Assembly (NCBI RefSeq): GCF_014199205.1
Contig: NZ_JACIJD010000004.1
Coordinates: 186,001 to 250,000, forward strand
From: Muricoccus pecuniae
GTDB taxonomy: Bacteria > Pseudomonadota > Alphaproteobacteria > Acetobacterales > Acetobacteraceae
Direction: 5' to 3'
Length of the DNA stretch: 64,000 nucleotides
Every line of letters begins with the position of its first letter. Positions within the stretch are counted from its first letter, which is position 1. Made by a program: the position numbers and the translations under genes. Below, one piece after another: positions 1-13,880 of this stretch. The notes below the pieces were generated by a model, which ran no database searches, was not told the origin of the DNA, and worked only from the letters and a program-made list of their open reading frames with translations.

Positions 1-627
1 CTCGCCGATCATGACGATCTGCTTCGTCTCGGGGTCGGCCAGGAACATCTCCAGCACTTCCTGGAAGTCCGTGCCCTTCACGGGGTCGCCGCCGATGCCG
101 ACGCAGGTGGACTGGCCGAGGCCGGCCGCCGTCGTCTGCGCCACCGCCTCATAGGTCAGCGTGCCCGAGCGGGACACGATGCCGACCGAGCCGCGCTTGT
201 GGATGTGGCCCGGCATGATGCCGATCTTGCAGGCCTCAGGCGTGATCACGCCCGGGCAGTTCGGCCCGATGAGACGGGACTTGCTGCCGGCCAGCGCGCG
301 CTTGACCTTCACCATGTCCAGCACCGGGATGCCCTCGGTGATGCAGATGATGAGGGGCAGCTCGGCCGCGATCGCCTCCAGGATGGAGTCGGCCGCAAAC
401 GGCGGCGGCACGTAGATGACGGAGGCGTCGGCCCCGGTCTTCTCCACGCACTCGGCCACCGTGTCGAAGACGGGCAGGCCGATATGGGTCTGCCCGCCCT
501 TGCCCGGCGTCACGCCGCCCACGTAGTTCGTGCCGTAGGCGATGCCCTGCTCGGCATGGAAGGTGCCCTGGCTTCCCGTGAAGCCCTGGGTCATGACCTT
601 GGTGTGCTTGTCGACGAGAACGGCCAT
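1..627 (-). CDS. sucD: Succinyl-CoA ligase alpha subunit, 3' part cut by the window edge
   Basis: Forms succinyl-CoA synthetase with SucC, the TCA step succinyl-CoA to succinate with NTP formation in the cytoplasm. The first 209 codons are visible, starting at ATG 627. The N-terminal CoA-binding Rossmann part is seen ([14 protein letters not shown], then GGVTPGKGG), followed by [11 protein letters not shown] and the start of the ligase domain with GIGGDP. The phosphohistidine region lies beyond the left edge and cannot be checked. The gene starts 2 bp after the sucC stop, so the two are surely co-transcribed. Identity is very secure. Confidence 0.96.
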   Translation of the reverse strand, partial: MAVLVDKHTKVMTQGFTGSQGTFHAEQGIAYGTNYVGGVTPGKGGQTHIGLPVFDTVAECVEKTGADASVIYVPPPFAADSILEAIAAELPLIICITEGIPVLDMVKVKRALAGSKSRLIGPNCPGVITPEACKIGIMPGHIHKRGSVGIVSRSGTLTYEAVAQTTAAGLGQSTCVGIGGDPVKGTDFQEVLEMFLADPETKQIVMIGE

Positions 628-629
628 GA

Positions 630-1823
<1,194 letters not shown>

Positions 1824-1850
1824 GCGGGTTCCGCCTGTCCGATAAGGAAA

Positions 1851-1872
1851 GGGCCGGGAGGTTCCCCGGCCC
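1851..1872 (-). terminator. Hairpin between mdh and sucC, terminator or attenuator-like
   Basis: Two perfectly complementary 8-base arms (1851-1858 and 1865-1872, GGGCCGGG/CCCGGCCC) enclose a 6-base loop, 7 nt after the mdh stop. On the minus strand the stem is followed by TTTCCTTATC, a short T-rich tract. This looks like a weak intrinsic terminator or a processing hairpin between mdh and sucCD. Only the structure is seen; its strength is inferred. Confidence 0.5.
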
Positions 1873-1878
1873 GCATTC

Positions 1879-3538
<1,660 letters not shown>

Positions 3539-3627
3539 TTCAAATCTCCCCCAGATCCGGCCGGGACTTCCACCTGGCGCCCTGCCCCCCCGGGCCAGCG
3601 CCAGGCACATCCCGTGCCGGGTTTACG

Positions 3628-4830
3628 TCATGTCAGGTGCGGCAGGGCCAGGTAGTCCTGGCTCTGCATCTCGACGAGGCGGGAGGCGGTGCGCTGGAAA
3701 ATCGCCGCCCCTTCCCCTCTCTCGTAGAGCTGGTCGGGCTCCGCCTCGGCGGAGGCGACCAGCTTGCAGCGGTGCTCATAGAGCGTGTCGATGAGCGTCA
3801 CGAATCGGCGGGCCCGGTCGAAGTTCTCCGGCCCCAGCCGCGGCACGCCGTCCAGCACGAGCGTGTGGAAGTGGGTGGCGATGGCGAGGAAGTCCGCCGC
3901 GCCGAGGAACACCCCGCAGAGCGCCTCGAAATCGGCGCGGGCCACCCCCCGGTGCGCCTGCGGCACCTCGACCTTGCGGCCGAGCACCGAGAGCGAGCAG
4001 GCCTCGCCATGGGGCACGCCGGACAGCTCGCGGAAGGCGGCGTCCAGCGCGCGGGTCGCGCGGCCGTCCACGGGCGTGTGCCAGGTCGGCAGCCCCCGGA
4101 TGCGGTCGCGCCGGTAATCCTGAAGCGAGGCGAGGTGCAGCACCTCCAGGCGCTTCTGGATCATCGCGATGAAGGGCAGGAAGGCGTCGCGCCCCGGCTT
4201 GCCCTTGAAGAGATCGGCCGGCGCCGTGTTCGAGGTGGCGACCACCACCACGCCGCGCGCGAAGAGCGCCTCGAACAGCCGGCCGAGGATCATGGCATCC
4301 GTGATGTCGTGGACCTGGAACTCGTCGAAGCAGAGCAGCGCGGCCTCGGCCACGATGCTGTCGGCCAGCGGCGGGATCGGGTCGCTCGCATCGCCATGGG
4401 CGCGGCGGTACTCGTGGATGCGGCGATGGGCCTTCTGCATGAAGGCGTGGAAGTGCTCGCGCTTCTTGCGCGGCACGTCCGCCGTCTCGAAGAAGAGGTC
4501 CATCAGCATGGACTTGCCGCGCCCGACCTCGCCGACGAGGTAGAGGCCGAGCGGCGGGCCCTCCGGCTGCTCGTCCACGGGCTTGCGGCGGAAGAAGCGG
4601 GCGAGCAGCCCCGGCTCGGACTTCGCCTCGGGCCGGGGATCGTAGCCGCGCAGCCGGCGCCAGAGATCCTGCAGCGTCTCCGCCGCGCGCTCCTGGGCGG
4701 GGTCCGCGCGCAACCCTCCCGCCGCCACGCGGGCGCGGTAGAGGGGGAGCGGTCCCTGCGAGACATCCGCCGCCAGCTTGGTTGCCGAGGGGGCGGAGGA
4801 GGTGACCGGTGCGGGCGTTGTGCCGTCCAT
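3628..4830 (-). CDS. zapE: Cell division protein ZapE / AFG1-like ATPase
   Basis: AFG1-like P-loop ATPase; ZapE in E. coli binds FtsZ and is needed for division under stress. Walker A is GEVGRGKS (about residues 100-107 from ATG 4830). Walker B is LLCFDEFQVHD, and the family stretch TSNTAP follows. From ATG 4830 the product is 400 residues, close to family length; a GTG at 4896 would add 22 residues. Neither start has a strong ribosome binding site, so the N-terminus is uncertain. The gene stands alone on the minus strand. Confidence 0.93.
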   Translation of the reverse strand: MDGTTPAPVTSSAPSATKLAADVSQGPLPLYRARVAAGGLRADPAQERAAETLQDLWRRLRGYDPRPEAKSEPGLLARFFRRKPVDEQPEGPPLGLYLVGEVGRGKSMLMDLFFETADVPRKKREHFHAFMQKAHRRIHEYRRAHGDASDPIPPLADSIVAEAALLCFDEFQVHDITDAMILGRLFEALFARGVVVVATSNTAPADLFKGKPGRDAFLPFIAMIQKRLEVLHLASLQDYRRDRIRGLPTWHTPVDGRATRALDAAFRELSGVPHGEACSLSVLGRKVEVPQAHRGVARADFEALCGVFLGAADFLAIATHFHTLVLDGVPRLGPENFDRARRFVTLIDTLYEHRCKLVASAEAEPDQLYERGEGAAIFQRTASRLVEMQSQDYLALPHLT

Positions 4831-5057
4831 CGGCGGCGGGTCTAACCCGGTTTTGCGGCACCTCGCAACTTTGGGAAGGCTTTCACGCCCCTCCACCCGT
4901 TCGGGAGCCGTTCTAAAAGTGCCGTTTCATCAACGGGCAGCAAGCCTTTGAGAGGATTGAGCCCTTGTTTTCCCGCCCTCCCCTGGGAAGACGGTCCGCC
5001 GGAAAAGGGGCCCCCACCGGCGGGAGCCGGCGTGGCCGAGTGGGCGGGGTGGCGCGG

Positions 5058-5288
5058 TCAGGCGTCCTGGAACTGCTTCATGGCGTCCATGTGGTTCATG
5101 GAGGTTCTGAGCTTGCCGCCCTCCACCGAGGCCACCGCCGAGAGCGGGAGGTAGTGGTGCTTGCCGTCCGTGCTGTCGTTCTTCGTCAGCTTGATGCGGC
5201 TGCCCTCGACCTTGTCGACGGTGCCGACATGGTTCCCGCAGGAACCGACGATCTCCATGTGCTCCCCGACCTGCGACGCATCGATCAT
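5058..5288 (-). CDS. DUF2171 domain protein (PRC-barrel-like)
   Basis: A small 76-residue soluble protein starting MIDASQVGEHMEIVGS, followed by GTVDKVEGSRIKLTK. That pattern matches the DUF2171 family, short beta-barrel proteins of unknown function common in Acetobacteraceae and rhizobia. There is no signal peptide or membrane segment. It stands alone between zapE and a binding-protein gene. Confidence 0.8.
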   Translation of the reverse strand: MIDASQVGEHMEIVGSCGNHVGTVDKVEGSRIKLTKNDSTDGKHHYLPLSAVASVEGGKLRTSMNHMDAMKQFQDA

Positions 5289-5377
5289 GGGCTTCTCCCT
5301 TCCACCGTGTCGGGCGGGAGAACGCGCCCGCGCCGCGCGGGATGCCGGCGCCGTCGCGATCCGTTCCGCGGGCGGGA

Positions 5378-6361
5378 TCAGTCCGCGGTGATCCCGGCCG
5401 CGCGGATCACGGGCGCCCAGCGCGCGCGCTCATCCGCGATGAAGCGGCCGAACCTCTCTCCCGTCATCGGATAGGGCACGGCCCCTTCCCGCTCCAGGCT
5501 GGCGGCCAGCTCTGGGGTGCTCAGGCTGGCCAGGATCGCCTCCTCCAGCCGCGCCCGGACCGGCTCCGGCGTACCGTGCGGCACGAGGATCCCGTACCAG
5601 GCCGTGACGCGGTAGCCCGGCAGGGTCTCGGCCACGACCGGCACCTCCGGCATGGAGGGGACGCGCCGGTCGCCCGTCACGGCCAGGGCGCGGAGCGCGC
5701 CGCCACCCACCAGCCCGGCCACCGAGGGCAGCGTGCTGATCATCGCCGGGATGTGACCGGCCGCCACATCCGTCAGCCCCGGCGCGGCGCCGCGGAAGGG
5801 GACGTGCGTCGCCTCCACCCCGGCCTGCTGGAGCAGCATCGCCATGGCCAGGTGCCCCGCCGCGCCGTTGCCGGGCGAGGCATAGGTCATCGCCCCCCGG
5901 GCCGCCCGGTACTCCCCGATCAGCGCAGAGAGGTCCGCGGCCCGCGTGGCGGGGCCGACGACGAGGACGAGCGGCGTCTCGGCCACCATCGCCACGGGGT
6001 CAAGCGCCGTGGCCGGATCGGTCCTGAGGTTCCGCCCGAAGAGGGTGGGGTTCACCGAGATCGGGCCCTGGTTGCCCATCAGCAGCGTCAGCCCGTCCGG
6101 CCGCGCCCCGGCCACGGTCTCGGTCGCGAGATTGCCCCCGGCCCCCGGGCGGTTCTCCACCACCACGGGCTGCCCGAGCGCGGCGCCCAGCCGGGCGCCG
6201 AGGGCGCGGGCCACCGCATCCGTGCCGCCGCCCGGCGTGTAGGGCAGGACGAGGCGCAGCGGCCGGTCCGGCCATCCGGCCGGCACGGGCTGGGCGAGCG
6301 CGGCGCCGGCCGGCAGGGCCGCGGCGAGGGCCAGCGTGAGGGAACGGCGCGACAGCGGCAT
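5378..6361 (-). CDS. Bug-family (TctC-like) periplasmic solute-binding protein
   Basis: Extracytoplasmic binding protein of the tripartite tricarboxylate transporter type. From ATG 6361 it is 327 residues with a Tat-like signal (MPLSRRSLTLALAAALPAG). Then come WPDRPLRLVLPYTPGGGTD, the family's PxGGxxD ligand-binding loop, and VVENRPGAGGN, the second hallmark. GGGAGAG 8 bases upstream supports this start over an ATG 18 bases earlier, which lies inside that site. No tctA or tctB membrane genes are nearby, so it is an orphan component. The ligand is unknown; such proteins bind carboxylates. Confidence 0.92.
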   Translation of the reverse strand: MPLSRRSLTLALAAALPAGAALAQPVPAGWPDRPLRLVLPYTPGGGTDAVARALGARLGAALGQPVVVENRPGAGGNLATETVAGARPDGLTLLMGNQGPISVNPTLFGRNLRTDPATALDPVAMVAETPLVLVVGPATRAADLSALIGEYRAARGAMTYASPGNGAAGHLAMAMLLQQAGVEATHVPFRGAAPGLTDVAAGHIPAMISTLPSVAGLVGGGALRALAVTGDRRVPSMPEVPVVAETLPGYRVTAWYGILVPHGTPEPVRARLEEAILASLSTPELAASLEREGAVPYPMTGERFGRFIADERARWAPVIRAAGITAD

Positions 6362-6449
6362 GGATGACTCTCCCGGCATTTCCTGCCCGGGAGTGCAGGC
6401 CGAAGCCGGCGGGAAGGCAAGCGCGCCCCCCTCCCCGCCGCCCGCCGGG

Positions 6450-8502
<2,053 letters not shown>

Positions 8503-8543
8503 AGGCGCGCAGCCTCGGCCCGCGGCGCCGGTCTTGTCAACGA

Positions 8544-9251
8544 CTAGAGTCCAGCGCCGCCATCGATCGCGATTGCCTGCCCCGTGATGTTCGCCGCGGC
8601 GGGGGAGAGCAGGAAGGCGGCCGTCTCCGCCACCTCCCCCGCGCCGGTGATGCGCCCGGTGGGCGTGCCCGCGGCGGCCTCCGACGCCGTCATGCCCAGC
8701 TCCGCCCAGCGCGCGCGGGCCATGCCGGTCTCCACCCAGCCCGGGCAGAGCGCGTTCACGGTGATGCCGCGCGGGGCCAGCCGCAGGGCGAGCGCCCGCA
8801 TCAGCCCGATCACCCCGTGCTTGGCCGCCGAATAGGCCACCTGGTCCGGCACGGCGCGCAGCCCGAGGACGGAGGAGAGGAGCACGATGCGCCCCTCGCC
8901 GTCCGGCAGCACGGCGGCCGCCGCCTCCGCGCAGCGCCAGGCGCCGTCGAGGTTGGAGGCCATGATCCGGCGCCAGTGCTCCTCGTCCGGCGCGGGCGGG
9001 TCTCCCCCGGCCACCCCGGCCGCGAGGATCGCCGCCCGCAGCGGCCCAGTCTCAGCCTCAATCCCGGCGAAGAGGGCGCGGACGGAGGCGGGGTCCGTCA
9101 CGTCGCAGGCAGTGAAGCGCACCCCCTCCGGCAAGGGCTTCTCCGGCGCGCGGCGGGCGGCGGCGATCACGGGCACCCCCTGCCCCGCCAGCAGCCGCGC
9201 GCAGGCCAGCCCGATACCGCGCGTGCCGCCGGTCACGAGAACCGCCCTCAC
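8544..9251 (-). CDS. SDR family oxidoreductase (FabG-like)
   Basis: NAD(P)-dependent short-chain dehydrogenase, 235 residues. TGGTRGIG at residues 7-14 is the dinucleotide motif, AAGV stands for the NNAG segment, and the catalytic Ser and YSAAK are present. The end, TGQAIAIDGGAGL, is typical of FabG-like proteins. Its start overlaps the stop of the SDR gene upstream (9248) by 4 bp, so the two are translationally coupled. The substrate is unknown; a two-step sugar or alcohol oxidation is possible but unproven. Confidence 0.88.
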   Translation of the reverse strand: MRAVLVTGGTRGIGLACARLLAGQGVPVIAAARRAPEKPLPEGVRFTACDVTDPASVRALFAGIEAETGPLRAAILAAGVAGGDPPAPDEEHWRRIMASNLDGAWRCAEAAAAVLPDGEGRIVLLSSVLGLRAVPDQVAYSAAKHGVIGLMRALALRLAPRGITVNALCPGWVETGMARARWAELGMTASEAAAGTPTGRITGAGEVAETAAFLLSPAAANITGQAIAIDGGAGL

Positions 9252-9985
9252 GCCGCCGTCGTCCCGCCATCCACGGGCATGACGGTGCCCGTGACGAAGC
9301 TCGCGTGGTCGGAGAGGAGGAAGGCCACCGCCGCCGCGATCTCACGCGGCTCGGCGAAGCGGCGCTGCGGCACGGCGGCGGTGTAGGCATCCTCCGAGGC
9401 CGGGCGGGAAGGGTCCCGCGCGGCGAGGCCGGCGAGCACGGCGCGCAGCATCGGCGTGTCCGTGCTGCCCGGCGCCACGGTGTTGAAGCGCACCCCTTTC
9501 CCGCCCGGCGGCGCGGCGAAGTCGAGCGCCGCCCCCCGCGTCAGCCCCGCCAGCGCGGCCTTGGAGGCGCCGTAGGCCGCGCTGGCGGGCTTGCCGATGA
9601 TCGCCTGGTCGGAGGCGATGTTCACCACCGCCCCGCCGTTCCGCAGGAGATAGGGCAGCGCCGCCTGCATCACGGCGAAGGGGGCGAGCAGGTTGATCCG
9701 CATGATGCGCTCCGCCTCATCCAGCGGGGTGTCGAGGAGCGTGCCGAGGATCGTGTCCCCGGCCCCGTTCACCAGCAGCTCGATCCCGCCCATCCGCTCG
9801 GCGGCGGCCGTCACCGCCGGGGCGATGGAGGGGATGTCGAGCAGGTCGTGCTCCGGCCGGTCCAGCCCCTCCACCACCGCGCCCGAGACCTCCAGCACCG
9901 CGACGATGGCGGCGCCGATGCCGCCCCGGTGGCCGGTGACGAGGGCCCGCTTCCCCGCGAGGCCCGTCTGCGCGATCCCGTCCAT
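9248..9985 (-). CDS. SDR family oxidoreductase
   Basis: Classical short-chain dehydrogenase of 245 residues. It has a TGHRGGIG cofactor loop, LVNGAG, the YGASK catalytic pair and the end TGTVMPVDGGTTAA. It is the first gene of a two-gene unit with the SDR gene at 8544-9251 (4-bp overlap). A divergent pteridine-reductase-like SDR gene starts about 100 bp away, so promoters for both directions should lie in 9986-10091. The substrate cannot be told from sequence. Confidence 0.88.
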   Translation of the reverse strand: MDGIAQTGLAGKRALVTGHRGGIGAAIVAVLEVSGAVVEGLDRPEHDLLDIPSIAPAVTAAAERMGGIELLVNGAGDTILGTLLDTPLDEAERIMRINLLAPFAVMQAALPYLLRNGGAVVNIASDQAIIGKPASAAYGASKAALAGLTRGAALDFAAPPGGKGVRFNTVAPGSTDTPMLRAVLAGLAARDPSRPASEDAYTAAVPQRRFAEPREIAAAVAFLLSDHASFVTGTVMPVDGGTTAA

Positions 9986-10091
9986 GCAACATTTCCCCCT
10001 GATCTCCGGAGGGGATGGGGGCGGCGGAGAGGGGGCTCCGTCAAGCGCGGCCCTCGCGGGAGGCGGGGCGCTGCCCTATCTTGCCCGGTGC

Positions 10092-10868
10092 ATGGCCATC
10101 CCATCCCAGATTCCCCGGGCGGCGCTCGTCACGGGCGGCGCGAAGCGCATCGGCCGCGCGATCGGCCTCGCCCTGGCCGGCGCCGGCTTCGACCTGGCGA
10201 TCCACCACCACGACAGCCGCGAGGAGGCGGAGGCGCTGGCCGGCGAGGTGCGCGCCCTCGGCCGCCGCGCCGCTCTCCTGCGCGCCGACCTCTCGCGGGA
10301 GGCGGAGGTGGAGACCCTCATCCCCGACGCCACGGCCAAGCTCGGCCCGGTCGGGGTGCTGGTGAACAACGCCTCCCGCTTCGACCGGGACGAGTGGGAC
10401 AGCGCCACCCGCGAGAGCTGGGACGCGCATCTGGAGCCCAATCTCCGCGCGCCCTTCGTGCTGACCCAGGCCCTGGCCCTCGCCCTGCCCGAAGGGGCGG
10501 AGGGGGCGGTGGTGAACATGCTGGACCAGCGCGTCCTCTCTCTCACCCCGCATTTCGTCTCCTACACCGTCAGCAAGGCGGCGCTCTGGGCGCTGACGCA
10601 GACCATGGCGCTGGCGCTGGCGCCGCGGATCCGGGTGAACGGCATCGGCCCCGGCCCCACCATCGCCAGCACCCGCCAGAGCGAGGCCCAGTTCCGCGCC
10701 CAGAGCGAGAGCACCCCCCTCGGCCACGGGTCGAGCCCGGAGGAGGTGGCGCGGGCCGTCCTCGCCATCCTCTCGCTGCCGGCGATGACGGGGGGGATCA
10801 TCACCCTCGACGGTGGGCAGCATCTCCAGTGGTCCCCAACCCGCGCCCATGGCGGGCCAGAGGAATAA
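10092..10868 (+). CDS. FolM/PTR1-like pteridine reductase (SDR)
   Basis: SDR of 258 residues whose cofactor motif is TGGAKRIG (residues 14-21). An Arg replaces the usual Gly, the TGxxxRxG signature of pteridine reductases such as PTR1 and E. coli FolM (dihydromonapterin reductase). LVNNAS and YTVSK (active-site Tyr and Lys) follow, and the end is GGIITLDGGQHLQW. folB starts 7 bp downstream with its ribosome site at the stop codon, so the pair is co-expressed. A role in reducing dihydrofolate or dihydromonapterin is inferred from motif and neighbour. The frame is open further upstream, but ATG 10092 begins the family's N-terminus. Confidence 0.8.
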   Translation: MAIPSQIPRAALVTGGAKRIGRAIGLALAGAGFDLAIHHHDSREEAEALAGEVRALGRRAALLRADLSREAEVETLIPDATAKLGPVGVLVNNASRFDRDEWDSATRESWDAHLEPNLRAPFVLTQALALALPEGAEGAVVNMLDQRVLSLTPHFVSYTVSKAALWALTQTMALALAPRIRVNGIGPGPTIASTRQSEAQFRAQSESTPLGHGSSPEEVARAVLAILSLPAMTGGIITLDGGQHLQWSPTRAHGGPEE

Positions 10869-10875
10869 CAAAGGA

Positions 10876-11292
10876 ATGACATCCTATATCCCGGACGCCG
10901 CGCGCGGGCTGCGCCGGGTCTTCGTGCGCGACCTCACGGTGCAGGCAAGGCTCGGCGTTTACCCCCGGGAGGAGGCGGCGCCGCAGCGCGTGGTCATCGG
11001 GATCGAGCTGCTGGTGGAGGACGACGCCGCCCCCGCCGGCGTGGGGGCGGACCGGCTGGAGCGGGTGGTGGACTATGCGGTGGTGGCCGACCGCGCGCGG
11101 GCCGTGGCGACGGGCGGGCACACCCGCCTGGCCGAGACGCTGGCCGAGCGCATCGCCCTCGCCTGCCTGGAGGACCCCCGCGTGCGGGCCTCTCGCGTGA
11201 CGGTGGAGAAGCCGGACATCCTGCCGGGAGTAGGGGCCGTGGGCGTCAGCGTGGAACGCGTTCGGAATGACGCGGGAGTGTCACAAGGCTGA
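10876..11292 (+). CDS. folB: Dihydroneopterin aldolase
   Basis: Folate pathway enzyme that converts dihydroneopterin to hydroxymethyl-dihydropterin and glycolaldehyde. From ATG 10876, preceded by AAAGG, it is 138 residues, slightly longer than the usual 120. Family marks are VFVRDLTVQARLGVYPREE at the N-terminus, the segment around VVDYAVV, ETLAERIA and VEKPDILPG near the C-terminus. It follows the pteridine reductase-like gene closely. Other folate genes are not in the window. Confidence 0.93.
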   Translation: MTSYIPDAARGLRRVFVRDLTVQARLGVYPREEAAPQRVVIGIELLVEDDAAPAGVGADRLERVVDYAVVADRARAVATGGHTRLAETLAERIALACLEDPRVRASRVTVEKPDILPGVGAVGVSVERVRNDAGVSQG

Positions 11293-11410
11293 CTTTGTCA
11301 AGCCTCTCTCGCCGAATTGACGCAACTCGTCCCCCGCGCGGGCCGCAAGGCTGGCCCGACTGGCGAAAGGGGTGGGGAGCGTCAATGTGAACAGAGCATG
11401 AATGCCGATT

Positions 11411-11460
11411 TCAGGTTGAAAATTTCTAAAAACAATGACTTAGATTGTTGCACAATTTCT
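11411..11460 (+). promoter_or_regulatory. AT-rich island with a possible uvrC promoter
   Basis: Counting by hand, only 14 of these 50 bases are G or C, strikingly low for this GC-rich region. A TTGAAA at 11416-11421 could be a -35 element, with a poor -10 (TTAGAT, 11440-11445) 18 bases on. The tract sits in the 299-bp gap between folB and uvrC. It could be a promoter, or the unwinding element of the DnaA-box region that follows. Confidence 0.4.
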
Positions 11461-11481
11461 GGGCAGGACCGTCGGAAGCCC

Positions 11482-11537
11482 TTATCCGCCGCTGTCGGGC
11501 AGACCCTGACGCCTCCCCATCCACAAGCTTATCCACA
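11482..11537 (+). promoter_or_regulatory. DnaA-box cluster (one perfect, two degenerate)
   Basis: TTATCCACA at 11529-11537 matches the bacterial DnaA-box consensus exactly. CCATCCACA at 11517-11525 lies 12 bp before it in the same orientation and differs at two positions. TTATCCGCC at 11482-11490 also differs at two. With the AT-rich island just upstream this resembles an origin or a DnaA-controlled promoter. Function is inferred only. Confidence 0.4.
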
Positions 11538-11591
11538 GCTTCCGGGGACAACCCTCAGGGGCACCCTGGAAACCCAACGGAAACAAGCCTG

Positions 11592-13820
11592 ATGGCCTTC
11601 TCCAACGAGCAGACCACCCCGGTGCCGCCCATGGAAGGGCGTGAGGTCATCGAGCGCACCCTCGCCACCCTGCCCTTCTCTCCGGGCGTCTACCGCATGC
11701 TCGATGCCAAGGGGGACGCGCTCTATGTCGGCAAGGCGCGCAGCCTGAAGAAGCGCGTCTACGCCTATACCCAGGTCCATAAGCTGCCGGACCGGCTGAA
11801 GCGCATGGTCTTCGAGACCCGGCAGATGGAGGTCATCACCACGGCCTCCGAGGCCGAGGCGCTGCTGCTGGAGGCCAACCTGATCAAGCGGCTGCGGCCG
11901 CGCTACAACATCGTCCTGCGGGACGACAAGTCGTATCCCTGGCTGGTGATCACGGAAGATCATCCTTACCCGCAGATCACGAAGCACCGGGGGGAGCGGC
12001 GCAAGGGCGCCTCCTACTGGGGCCCCTTCGCCTCGGCCTGGGCGGTGAACCAGACCCTCACCGCCCTCCAGCGCGTCTTCCTCCTGCGCTCCTGCCGGGA
12101 CACGGTCTTCGACAACCGCTCCCGCCCCTGCCTCCTGCACCAGATCCGCCGCTGCTCCGCCCCCTGCGTGGACCGCGTCTCCAAGGAGGACTACGCGGAG
12201 CTCGTGCGGGAGGCGACGCAGTTCCTCTCCGGCGAGACCCCCTCCATCCAGAAGCGCCTGGCGCGCGAGATGGAGGAGGCGGCCGAGCGGCTGGAGTTCG
12301 AGCGCGCGGCGGCCATCCGGGACCGCATCCGGGGCCTGACCCATGTGCAGGGCCGCGACCGCATCAACATGGAGGGGATCGGCGACGCCGACGTGGTGGC
12401 GCTGCACATGGCGGCCGGCCAGGCCTGCGTGCAGGTCTTCTTCTTCCGCGGCGGCCGCAACAACGGCAACCGGCCCTTCTTCCTCTCGGGCATGCGGGCC
12501 GATGCCGAGCCGGCGGAGGTGCTGACGGCCTTCCTCGGCCAGCTCTACGACGACCTGCCGCCCCCGCCCCTCGTGCTCCTCTCCCACGACCTGCCGGAAG
12601 CCGCGCTGGTGGCCGAGGCGCTGGCGCTGCGGGCCGACCGCAAGGTGGAGGTCCACACCCCCAAGCGCGGCGACAAGCGCTCGGCGGTGGAGCACGCCCA
12701 GACCAACGCGCGGGAGGCGCTGGAGCGGCGCCTGGCCGAGGGCGCGGCGCAGGGCGAGCTGCTGCAAGGCGTGGCGAAGGTCTTCGACCTCGCCTCCACC
12801 CCCGAGCGGATCGAGATCTACGACAACTCCCATATCCAGGGCACGAATGCCTACGGCGTGATGGTCGTCGCCGGTCCCTCGGGCTTCATCAAGAACGCCT
12901 ACCGCAAGTTCTCCATTCAGGGGGGCGGAACCCGGGCCGCCCCGGGCGCGGGCAAGGGGCGAAAGGGCGCCGATGCCGGCCCGGCGCCCGCGGATGCGAG
13001 CGGCGTGGAGCCCCTGGCGGGGGAGGACGTGACCGCCCTCGCCCACGACGCCGCCGGGCGCACCACGATCAAGTCCACGGGCGGCCCCCGCGGCGGCGAC
13101 GACTTCGCCATGATGCGCGAGGTCTTCGAGCGCCGCTTCGGCCGCGCGCTGAAGGAGGACCCGGAGCGCGAGAGCGGCACCTGGCCCGACCTCGTCCTCA
13201 TTGATGGCGGCCTCGGCCAGCTCAACGCCGCGCGCGACATCCTGACGGAGATGGGCATCCACGACATCCCGCTGGTGGCCGTCGCCAAGGGGCCGGACCG
13301 GGATGCCGGGCGCGAGTGGTTCCACCGGACGGGGCACGACCCCATCCAGCTCCCGCCCCGAGACCCCGTGCTCTACTACCTCCAGCGCCTGCGGGACGAG
13401 GCGCACCGCTTCGCCATCACCACCCACCGCGCCGGCCGCTCCAAGTCCCTGGTCAGGAGCGAGCTGGACGAGATCCCCGGCGTCGGCACCGCCATCAAGC
13501 GGGCGCTGCTGAACCATTTCGGCTCGGCGCGCGGCGTGCGAAACGCGGCGCTGGAGGACCTGCAGAACTGCCCCGGCATCGGCCCGGCGGTGGCGCGGCG
13601 CGTCTATGAGCACTTCCACCCCGGCACCACCGGCCCGGTCGAGGCGGTGAAGCCCCGCGGCCGCGCGGCGCGGAAGGGGGCGGGAGCGGTGGTTGGTCCC
13701 GCGCCCGTCACCGTGCTGGCCGAGATGCCGGACGAGGCGGGTTCGTCGGAAGACCCGCCGGAGGACGAGGGGTCGGCCCCCCTCGCCCCCGACGCGCTGG
13801 GCCATGAGGTGGAGGGTTGA
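11592..13820 (+). CDS. uvrC: Excinuclease ABC subunit C
   Basis: Makes both incisions in nucleotide excision repair with UvrB. Domains run in order: GIY-YIG nuclease ([20 protein letters not shown], from about residue 33), UVR motif (about 220-249), RNase H-like nuclease (with [10 protein letters not shown] and LVLIDGG) and tandem helix-hairpin-helix (about 620-677). The protein is 742 residues against about 610 usually. The excess is a low-complexity insert at about 445-500, between FSIQ and [16 protein letters not shown], plus an acidic tail after 677. Start ATG 11592 follows a canonical N-terminus; upstream codons lie in the regulatory gap. Confidence 0.96.
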   Translation: MAFSNEQTTPVPPMEGREVIERTLATLPFSPGVYRMLDAKGDALYVGKARSLKKRVYAYTQVHKLPDRLKRMVFETRQMEVITTASEAEALLLEANLIKRLRPRYNIVLRDDKSYPWLVITEDHPYPQITKHRGERRKGASYWGPFASAWAVNQTLTALQRVFLLRSCRDTVFDNRSRPCLLHQIRRCSAPCVDRVSKEDYAELVREATQFLSGETPSIQKRLAREMEEAAERLEFERAAAIRDRIRGLTHVQGRDRINMEGIGDADVVALHMAAGQACVQVFFFRGGRNNGNRPFFLSGMRADAEPAEVLTAFLGQLYDDLPPPPLVLLSHDLPEAALVAEALALRADRKVEVHTPKRGDKRSAVEHAQTNAREALERRLAEGAAQGELLQGVAKVFDLASTPERIEIYDNSHIQGTNAYGVMVVAGPSGFIKNAYRKFSIQGGGTRAAPGAGKGRKGADAGPAPADASGVEPLAGEDVTALAHDAAGRTTIKSTGGPRGGDDFAMMREVFERRFGRALKEDPERESGTWPDLVLIDGGLGQLNAARDILTEMGIHDIPLVAVAKGPDRDAGREWFHRTGHDPIQLPPRDPVLYYLQRLRDEAHRFAITTHRAGRSKSLVRSELDEIPGVGTAIKRALLNHFGSARGVRNAALEDLQNCPGIGPAVARRVYEHFHPGTTGPVEAVKPRGRAARKGAGAVVGPAPVTVLAEMPDEAGSSEDPPEDEGSAPLAPDALGHEVEG

Positions 13821-13880
13821 TCCGCCCCCGCGTTCCCCCCGCGCCCGATCTGGGCTAGGGGAGGCGGCAAGGAGCCTCGG

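Noticed and set aside
11317-11592. A 91-codon plus-strand frame between folB and uvrC
   Set aside because: It runs through the AT-rich island and the DnaA boxes, has no ribosome site and resembles nothing known.
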